Positions 37,274-43,148 of a DNA stretch of 43,148 nt are shown here, piece by piece. Below the pieces are notes generated by a model. It was not told where the DNA came from. It made no database searches and saw nothing but the letters and a program-made list of their open reading frames with translations. The position numbers and the translations under genes are program-made. Source of the DNA: a bacterium (GTDB taxonomy: Bacteria > UBA10199 > JACPAL01 > GCA-016699445); NCBI GenBank assembly GCA_035454885.1, contig DATIGE010000035.1, positions 1-43,148 of the forward strand. Direction: 5' to 3'. The stretch's first letter is position 1. Each line of letters begins with the position of its first letter.

Positions 37274-38514
37274 AGATCGAGATCATCACGATCGGGGACG
37301 AGGTCTTGTCGGGGGCGATCACCGACACCAACTTCGCCTGGCTGGGCGAGCGGCTCTGGAGCCGCGGCTACGAGCTTCACTGGCACACGACCGTCGGCGA
37401 CGAGCCGGAGAAGATCGCCGAGGCCCTTCTGAAGGCCGCTGAACGCTCGCGGGCGGTGATCGTCACCGGGGGCTTGGGACCGACGCTGGACGATATCACG
37501 ATCGAAGCGGCCGCCAGGGCGTTCGGTCAGAAACTCGTCCTCAACGAAGTCGCCCTCCAGGCCATCAAGAATCGTTTTAAGAAAATCGGGCGGGACATGA
37601 CGCCCAATAACGAAAAGCAGGCGTTGCTCCCCGAGGGCTCGCTGATGATCCCCAACAAGATCGGAACGGCTCCGGGTTGTCACGCGGTTCACCGGGAGGC
37701 GCACTATTTTTTCATGCCCGGCGTGCCGCGCGAGATGCACCAGCAGTTCGAGGACTCCGTTTTGCCGGAGCTCATGAAGTTGGAAGAGGAGAAGAGGGCC
37801 TATGCCTTCAAGCTTCTGCGTTGTTTCGGCGCTCCGGAGGCGACGATGGCGCAGAGGCTTGAGGGCATGGAGCTCACGGGTATCGACCTTGCCTATCGTG
37901 TTTCATTTCCTGAGATTCTGATCAAAATATCCTCCTGGGGCCCTGACCCCACCGTTCTGGAGAGGCGCGTGACGGGTGCGGCGACGGAAATCCACAAACG
38001 TCTGGCGGACTGGGTGTACGCGGAAGGGGAGGAGACGTTCCCCGCGCTCATCGGCCGTCTCTTGAGGGAAAAAGGCGCGACGCTGGCGACCGCCGAATCC
38101 TGCACCGGCGGACAGTTGGCCCATCTCGTCACCAACGTGCCCGGCAGCTCGGCCTATTTCGACCGCGGCGTCGTGACCTACAGCAACGCCTCCAAGACGG
38201 AGATCCTGGGCGTCCCCCAGTCCCTCCTCAAGACCTTCGGGGCGGTCAGCCCCGAGACGGCGACGGCCATGGCCAAGGGAGTCCGGAAACTGGCCAAGAC
38301 CACCTACGGGATCGGGATCACCGGCATCGCCGGCCCGGACGGCGGGACGACCGAAAAACCGGTGGGCACCGTCCACATCGCATTGGATGCCGGAGACGGC
38401 ACGGTCGAGCGCGAACTTCACTTTGCCACGACGCGCGAGTGGTTCAAGAAGGTGGTCGCGTTCGCGGCGATGGACCTGCTGCGGAAGAAACTCCTTGGTC
38501 TTCTCAAGACCTGA
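37270..38514 (+). CDS. cinA: CinA-family protein (molybdopterin-binding fold plus nicotinamide-nucleotide amidase)
   Basis: 414 residues. N-terminal MoCF domain (EIITIGDEVLSGAITDTN, VIVTGGLGPTLDDIT, FMPGVPREM) and C-terminal amidase domain (TAESCTGGQLAHLVTNVPGS, ITGIAGPDGGTTEKPVGTV). Full-length CinA; the C-terminal domain deamidates NMN, the N-terminal domain hydrolyses ADP-ribose-like pyrophosphates. Coupled to pgpA. Confidence 0.94.
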   Translation: MKIEIITIGDEVLSGAITDTNFAWLGERLWSRGYELHWHTTVGDEPEKIAEALLKAAERSRAVIVTGGLGPTLDDITIEAAARAFGQKLVLNEVALQAIKNRFKKIGRDMTPNNEKQALLPEGSLMIPNKIGTAPGCHAVHREAHYFFMPGVPREMHQQFEDSVLPELMKLEEEKRAYAFKLLRCFGAPEATMAQRLEGMELTGIDLAYRVSFPEILIKISSWGPDPTVLERRVTGAATEIHKRLADWVYAEGEETFPALIGRLLREKGATLATAESCTGGQLAHLVTNVPGSSAYFDRGVVTYSNASKTEILGVPQSLLKTFGAVSPETATAMAKGVRKLAKTTYGIGITGIAGPDGGTTEKPVGTVHIALDAGDGTVERELHFATTREWFKKVVAFAAMDLLRKKLLGLLKT

Positions 38515-38545
38515 AATTCGAACCCTGTCGTCCGGAAATCCGAAC
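38513..38545 (+). repeat. Direct repeats upstream of a sigma-54-like promoter
   Basis: GAAATTCGAAC (38513-38523) and GAAATCCGAAC (38535-38545): 10 of 11 identical, 22 bp apart, about two helical turns. They lie 68-100 bp before the predicted start near 38613, where an enhancer-binding activator would bind. Confidence 0.45.
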
Positions 38546-38586
38546 GGGTATCTTGCTCGGAAGCGCGGACACGCTGAAGATTTTTC

Positions 38587-38601
38587 GGGCACGGGTCTTG
38601 C
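38587..38601 (+). promoter_or_regulatory. Candidate sigma-54 promoter of the small coiled-coil gene
   Basis: GGGCAC-N5-TTGC: one mismatch in the -24 box, exact -12 box and spacing, followed by TTTT. The predicted start near 38613 gives a 26-nt leader. If real, it also places thpR and possibly recA under a second promoter. Confidence 0.5.
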
Positions 38602-38638
38602 TTTTGAGAGAGGCGAGGTCTATGAAGGGAGCCCGACC

Positions 38639-38944
38639 ATGACGAACGATTTCGACGAAAAACCGGTCACGCTGTCGCAGGCCAAGAGCTTGCAGGGACA
38701 GCTCAAGCAGGAGCTCAAGCAGGAGCTCAAGGAGGAGCTGTCCCATCTGTTTGCTCGATTTCATAATGATATTCTTGAACCGCGTTTTCAGGCCATCGAC
38801 AGTCGTTTCGACGGGGTTGACGCCAAACTCGACGATCATGACCGGCGATTCGACCACCTCTTCAAGAAGGTCGAGGACCTTCATCACGAATACATCATCT
38901 CGAACGAGCAGATGCGTCGTCTGGAAGCGAAGATCTCCCAGTAA
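38639..38944 (+). CDS. Small coiled-coil protein
   Basis: 101 residues from ATG at 38639, GGGAG upstream. After a short N-terminus come repeated QELK/EELS units (residues about 22-35), then a heptad-like helix with RF..(I/V)D repeats (RFQAIDSRFDGVDAKLDDHDRRFDHL, in pieces) up to the C-terminus. Soluble, probably oligomeric. It sits between cinA and thpR, where most genomes have nothing, and has its own sigma-54-like promoter. Confidence 0.8.
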   Translation: MTNDFDEKPVTLSQAKSLQGQLKQELKQELKEELSHLFARFHNDILEPRFQAIDSRFDGVDAKLDDHDRRFDHLFKKVEDLHHEYIISNEQMRRLEAKISQ

Positions 38945-38949
38945 TCCCG

Positions 38950-39522
38950 ATGAAAATCCGCTCGTTCATTGCCGCGGATCCCTCGGAAGAGGTCCTTCGA
39001 AACCTGTCCTCGACGGTTCAATCCCTCGCTAAGCGGACGGTCGGATTCCGATGGGTGCGTCCCGAGGCGATCCACCTCACGCTTCGGTTTCTGGGTGAAA
39101 TTGAAGAAGAGATGATCGCGACGATTGACGGACGGTTGGCGCAGCTGGCCGGTTCTTTCGAGCCGATGTCTTTGGAGGCCGCGGGCTTGGGCTTCTTTCC
39201 GGGCCCCGAAAAACCCCGCATTGTCTGGGCGGGTCTCACCGGCGAAATCGACCGGCTCGCGGATCTTCAAAGGCATGTTCAGGAGACCGTCGAGGATCTC
39301 TCCGTCCATCAGGAAAAGGATCGGGCTTTCGCGCCGCACCTGACGCTGGCCCGGATCCCGAATTTCCGGGGTGCTTCGGGGGTATCGGCGGTCCTTAAGG
39401 CCGCGTCCGAGGCCCGCTTTGGGGCGTTCACCGTCGACCGGCTTTTTCTCTACAAAAGCCGTTTGACTCCCGAGGGGGCGAGTTATACCAAACTGAAAGA
39501 ATACCCATTGAGGAGGCCGTGA
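38950..39522 (+). CDS. thpR: RNA 2',3'-cyclic phosphodiesterase (LigT family)
   Basis: 190 residues. Two HxTx motifs of the 2H family: HLTLRFLG and HLTLARI. N-terminus [13 protein letters not shown] is typical. It hydrolyses RNA ends with 2',3'-cyclic phosphate; the physiological role is unclear. The stop overlaps the recA ATG by 1 nt (TGATG), in the conserved cinA-thpR-recA order. Confidence 0.92.
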   Translation: MKIRSFIAADPSEEVLRNLSSTVQSLAKRTVGFRWVRPEAIHLTLRFLGEIEEEMIATIDGRLAQLAGSFEPMSLEAAGLGFFPGPEKPRIVWAGLTGEIDRLADLQRHVQETVEDLSVHQEKDRAFAPHLTLARIPNFRGASGVSAVLKAASEARFGAFTVDRLFLYKSRLTPEGASYTKLKEYPLRRP

Positions 39523-40589
39523 TGGAATCCAAAGAAAACACCAGTGCCGCCAACAAGGAAAAGGCCCTGAGTTCCGCGATCAGCGTGATCGAAAAGCAGT
39601 ACGGCAAGGGCGCCATCATGCGGCTCGGCAAGGAGGAGGTCTTGCAAGAGATCGAAGTCGTCCCGACGGGATCGCTGGGACTGGACCTCGCGCTGGGAGT
39701 GGGCGGGCTTCCCAAGGGCCGGATCATCGAGATCTACGGGCCTGAATCCTCCGGCAAGACGACCTTGGCCCTCACCTCCGTCGCCCAGACCCAGAAGAAG
39801 GGCGGCATCGCCGCTTTCATCGACGCCGAGCATGCGCTCGACGTTCAATACGCGAAGAAGCTCGGCGTGAAGACCGAAGACCTGCTCATCTCCCAGCCGG
39901 ATAATGGGGAGCAGGCCCTGGAGATCGCCGACATGCTGGTCAAGAGCGGGGCGGTCGACCTGATCGTCATCGACTCGGTGGCGGCCCTGGTTCCCAAGTC
40001 CGAGATCGAAGGCGAGATGGGCGACGCCCAGATGGGCGCCCAGGCCCGTCTCATGAGCCAGGCCCTGCGCAAGCTCACGGCGAACGCCTCGCGCGCCAAG
40101 ACCATGATCATCTTCATCAACCAGATCCGAATGAAGATCGGCGTCATGTTTGGCAATCCGGAAACGACCACAGGCGGCAACGCCCTCAAGTTCTACGCCT
40201 CGGTCCGCCTCGACATCCGCCGGATCGCCCCCCTGAAGAACGGCGATCAGATCGTCGGCAACCGCACGCGCGTGAAGGTGGTCAAGAACAAGGTGGCGCC
40301 TCCGTTCAAGGAGGTTGAGTTCGACATCATCTACGGCGAGGGGATCTCCCGCGAGGGCGAGTTGCTCGACCTGGCGGAGGCCCATCAGGTCGTCGAAAAG
40401 ACCGGCACGTGGTACGCCTACAAGGGTGAGAGGATCGGTCAGGGCCGAGACAACGCCCGGCTTTTCCTCAAGGACAACAAGGACATCGCCGCCAAGATCG
40501 AGAAGGATCTCTTGACGCCGCCGAAAGACGCCTCCAAAGAGGCACCCAAGGCGGACAAGCCGGAAGCCAAGAAGCGCGCCGCCGGTTAG
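39522..40589 (+). CDS. recA: Recombinase A
   Basis: 355 residues from ATG at 39522, with AGGAGG 5 nt upstream; a GTG at 39519 is too close to it. Walker [10 protein letters not shown], the IDAEHALD segment, Walker [11 protein letters not shown], loop L1 [10 protein letters not shown] and loop L2 [10 protein letters not shown]. Lys/Pro/Ala-rich C-terminus. Strand exchange and SOS co-protease. No LexA box is evident near it. recX does not follow; alaS does. Confidence 0.98.
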   Translation: MESKENTSAANKEKALSSAISVIEKQYGKGAIMRLGKEEVLQEIEVVPTGSLGLDLALGVGGLPKGRIIEIYGPESSGKTTLALTSVAQTQKKGGIAAFIDAEHALDVQYAKKLGVKTEDLLISQPDNGEQALEIADMLVKSGAVDLIVIDSVAALVPKSEIEGEMGDAQMGAQARLMSQALRKLTANASRAKTMIIFINQIRMKIGVMFGNPETTTGGNALKFYASVRLDIRRIAPLKNGDQIVGNRTRVKVVKNKVAPPFKEVEFDIIYGEGISREGELLDLAEAHQVVEKTGTWYAYKGERIGQGRDNARLFLKDNKDIAAKIEKDLLTPPKDASKEAPKADKPEAKKRAAG

Positions 40590-40629
40590 TGTCTAGTCTT
40601 ATTCACGGTCTTCCGGTACCCTGACACGC

Positions 40630-43148
40630 ATGACATCGATCCAGATCCGAGAGCGGTTTCTCAAGTTCTTCGAGTCGCTGCGGCACAAGAGGGTGGCGTC
40701 CGCCTCGCTCATCCCGGTGGACGACCCGACGCTGTATTTCACCAACGCCGGGATGGTCCCGTTCAAGAACTACTTCACGGGCGCCCAGAAGGCGCCTTTC
40801 CCCCGGGCAACTTCATCCCAAAAGTGCCTGCGCGTCTCGGGCAAGCACAACGACCTGGAGAACGTCGGCCGGACGGCCCGCCATCACACGTTCTTCGAGA
40901 TGCTCGGGAACTTCTCCTTCGGCGATTACTTCAAGCGCGAGGCGATCCGCTACGCCTGGGACTTTCTGACGCTTGAGATGAAGATCCCGAAAGAGAGGCT
41001 TTGGATCACCGTCTACGAGAAGGACGACGAGGCCGAGGAGCTTTGGCAGAAAGAGGTCGGCGTCCCCAAGGACCGGATCAAGCGCCTGGGCGAGAAGGAC
41101 AATTTTTGGGCGATGGGCGACACGGGCCCGTGCGGGCCGTGCTCCGAGATCCACTACGACCACGGCAAGGAATTCGGCTGCGGCAAGCCCGACTGCGCGC
41201 CCGGTTGCGACAGCCTTCCGTTACGAGCCGTAGCGAGCGGCGTGTCGCGGGAAGCGACCTGCGACCGGTTCATGGAGATCTGGAACCTGGTCTTTATGCA
41301 GTTCGATCGGGACGAGGACGGGCACATGAAGCCGCTCCCCAAGCCATCGATCGACACCGGCATGGGACTGGAACGTCTGGCATGCGTCGCTCAAGGGGTG
41401 CACTCAAATTACGACAGCGACCTTTTCACCCCTTTGATTCGGAAGTCGGAAGAGTTGACGGGTAAAAAATATGGAGTGGACGAAGAGACCGACGTCTCCA
41501 TCCGCGTCCTCTGCGATCACATCCGGTCGGCGGCCTTCCTGATCGCCGACGGCGTGCAGCCGTCGAACGAGGGGCGCGGCTACGTCCTCCGCCGCGTCCT
41601 CCGGCGGGCCATCCGTCACGGGAGGCTCCTGGGGATGAATGAACCCTTCTTCTACAAGTTGGCCGACGTCGTCCTGACGGAGATGGGTTCCGTCTATGCG
41701 GAGCTTGGCCGCGAGATCGATCTGATCAAGCGGGTCGTCCGCTCGGAGGAGGAAAAATTTCTCGAGACTCTGGACAAGGGACTGGCCATCATCCGCGAGG
41801 AACTGGAAAAGGCCCGCAAGGCCAAGGAGCGCGTGCTCTCCGGCGGGGTCGTTTTCAAACTTTATGACACCTACGGCTTTCCCATCGACTTGACGGAGTT
41901 GATCGCCCAGGAGGCTTCCCTCGACATCGACATGGCGGGCTTTGAGGAGCTGATGGAGGAGCAAAAGGGCCGCGGGCGGCGGGCGTGGAAGGGCTCGGCG
42001 GCCTCCAAGATGAAGGACGTCTATTTGGAAATTGGGCAGGAGATCGCGCAGAAGAGCCTCCGCTCCGAGTTCGTCGGCTACGACCACCTGAAGGATAAAT
42101 CCCCCGTGGCGGCCATGATCCGCGTGGCCGACGAGCAGCGCGTGGAGAAGGCCGGGCCGGGCGAGGAGGTCGAGATCGTCACGCTCAAGACGCCCTTTTA
42201 TCCCGAAGGCGGCGGGCAAGTGGGCGATCACGGCACGATCGAGACCAAGCATCTGAAGGCCCAGGTCCTGGACACGCATAAGGGCGCGGATTTGATCGTC
42301 CATCGCGTCAAGATCCTGGAGGGCAGGGTCCAGGAGGGCGACGAGGCGGACCTGGCTGTGGACCCCCGCTGGCGCGAGGGTTCCATGACCCACCACTCGG
42401 CGACGCATCTGTTGCACGCCGCGCTTCGGAGGGTTCTGGGAACGCATGTCCGCCAGGCCGGTTCCCTCGTCACCCCCGAAAAACTCCGCTTCGATTTCTC
42501 TCATTTCGAGCCCGTCTCCAAGGAAAGGCTGGTCGAGATCGAGGAGATGGTGAACGACCAGATCCGCCGGAATCTGGGCGTGACGACCTCCGTCATGTCC
42601 TATGACGACGCGATCAAGGCGGGCGCCCTGGCGTTCTTCGGCGACAAGTACGGCGACCGCGTGCGCGTCTGCCAGATGGGCGATTTCTCGACGGAGCTTT
42701 GCGGAGGGACGCACGTGGCGGCCACCGGCCAGATCGGCCTCTTGAAGATCACCGGCGAAGGTTCCGTCGCGGCGGGCATCCGCCGCGTGGAGGCGGTGGT
42801 CGGCGTCCAGGCCTCTCATTATTTGAAAAAGCTCGAGTCGGAGATCGACCGCCTGGCCGCTGTCCTCAAGGCGAATCCGCACGACGTCGTCGACCGTGTG
42901 GAAAAGCTCCTCGATCAGGTCAAGCGCCTGGAGAAGGATTTACAGAAGGCCCGGACTACGATGACCCGCGGCGCCGAGGGTGGGGGAGAGCAGGAGGAGA
43001 TCAAGGACGTCAACGGCGTGAAGGTCCTGACGTCGATCGTCGCCATCGACGATCCCAAGCTCCTGCGCGACCTCTCCGACCAGAAGATCCAAAAACTGGG
43101 CAGCGGCATCGCGGCCCTGGGCGCGGCCAACGGCGACAAGGTCACCCT
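40630..43148 (+). CDS. alaS: Alanyl-tRNA synthetase with in-frame repeat insertion, C-terminus beyond window
   Basis: The frame is open from ATG at 40630 to the right edge (839 codons), so only the final part is missing. Class II core with FTNAGMVPFK, MGDTGPCGPCSEIHYD and DTGMGLERLA. The editing domain has HHSATHLLH and CGGTHV zinc and catalytic residues. Residues 195-210 (SLPLRAVASGVSREAT) are an insertion between GCD and CDRFMEIWN, where relatives read straight through. It is encoded by a family A repeat. The aminoacylation core on either side is intact, so the enzyme is expected to work. Confidence 0.96.
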   Translation, partial: MTSIQIRERFLKFFESLRHKRVASASLIPVDDPTLYFTNAGMVPFKNYFTGAQKAPFPRATSSQKCLRVSGKHNDLENVGRTARHHTFFEMLGNFSFGDYFKREAIRYAWDFLTLEMKIPKERLWITVYEKDDEAEELWQKEVGVPKDRIKRLGEKDNFWAMGDTGPCGPCSEIHYDHGKEFGCGKPDCAPGCDSLPLRAVASGVSREATCDRFMEIWNLVFMQFDRDEDGHMKPLPKPSIDTGMGLERLACVAQGVHSNYDSDLFTPLIRKSEELTGKKYGVDEETDVSIRVLCDHIRSAAFLIADGVQPSNEGRGYVLRRVLRRAIRHGRLLGMNEPFFYKLADVVLTEMGSVYAELGREIDLIKRVVRSEEEKFLETLDKGLAIIREELEKARKAKERVLSGGVVFKLYDTYGFPIDLTELIAQEASLDIDMAGFEELMEEQKGRGRRAWKGSAASKMKDVYLEIGQEIAQKSLRSEFVGYDHLKDKSPVAAMIRVADEQRVEKAGPGEEVEIVTLKTPFYPEGGGQVGDHGTIETKHLKAQVLDTHKGADLIVHRVKILEGRVQEGDEADLAVDPRWREGSMTHHSATHLLHAALRRVLGTHVRQAGSLVTPEKLRFDFSHFEPVSKERLVEIEEMVNDQIRRNLGVTTSVMSYDDAIKAGALAFFGDKYGDRVRVCQMGDFSTELCGGTHVAATGQIGLLKITGEGSVAAGIRRVEAVVGVQASHYLKKLESEIDRLAAVLKANPHDVVDRVEKLLDQVKRLEKDLQKARTTMTRGAEGGGEQEEIKDVNGVKVLTSIVAIDDPKLLRDLSDQKIQKLGSGIAALGAANGDKVT
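41212..41259 (+). repeat. Family A REP-like repeat inserted in frame in alaS
   Basis: A 48-bp insert bounded by TGCGAC on both sides (41206-41211 and 41260-41265). It contains GCCGTAGCGAGCG, identical to the intergenic copy at 15000-15012, and the hairpin GTCGC-GGGAA-GCGAC (41244-41258). It is translated as 16 residues without stop. Confidence 0.85.

Noticed and set aside
41206-41265. Frameshift or assembly error in alaS.
   Set aside because: The insert is exactly 48 bp, has no stop, and conserved AlaRS sequence resumes in the same frame.

Overview
The window is compact, high-GC bacterial chromosome with a Gram-negative envelope: TolC and RND efflux proteins, an OmpA-type protein, MurA, and several lipoproteins. 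Myxobacterial-type disulfide repeats (CGNG...GE.C), thrombospondin type 3 repeats in a lipoprotein, a cysteine-containing YggX joined to a SufT domain, and candidate sigma-54 promoters all suggest a deltaproteobacterium-like lineage (Myxococcota, Bdellovibrionota or a related candidate phylum). That placement is inference. I see no rRNA, tRNA, CRISPR array, prophage or transposase. No stretch over 300 bases lacks a gene.

Layout. 1-958: a Cys-rich exported protein cut by the left edge, and a regulatory intergenic region. 959-3814: two tandem paralogous membrane-anchored proteins, one with a VWA domain. 3803-6097: a YggX-SufT fusion, a P-loop/dCMP deaminase fusion and a divergent dCTP deaminase whose expected catalytic Glu is Gly. 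6098-15265, all on the minus strand: rpmE-prfA-prmC, two exported-protein genes, then murA-hisD-hisB-hisH. 15313-21855: biotin genes bioB, bioF, bioA and bioD mixed with opposite-strand genes (mscL, an OmpA-like gene, a GST). 21772-22817: an XRE regulator plus AbiEii-like nucleotidyltransferase pair. 22943-27567: tolC-RND. 27765-36036: accessory region with an exported protein, a RelA/SpoT-like protein, a lipoprotein, a 1377-residue membrane protein and two paralogous unknowns. 36044-36784: an SDR dehydrogenase. 36821-43148: pgpA-cinA-(small coiled-coil gene)-thpR-recA-alaS, with alaS cut by the right edge.

How the genes work together. BioF, BioA, BioD and BioB cover pimeloyl thioester to biotin. 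HisB, HisD and HisH are part of histidine synthesis. The dCMP and dCTP deaminases would both feed dUMP. prfA and prmC act together, since PrmC methylates release factors. recA sits in the familiar cinA-thpR-recA order.

Most unusual signals. (1) Four candidate sigma-54 -24/-12 promoters precede accessory genes of unknown function. Two of them have the same upstream element, a tandem pair of TTATCA-N3-TGA(T/G)A sites about 100-125 bp from the predicted start. (2) Two families of short palindromic repeats occur inside genes in frame (alaS, bioA) or supply stop codons (rpmE, a lipoprotein gene). (3) There are several domain fusions, and a dCTP deaminase with an apparently missing catalytic residue.
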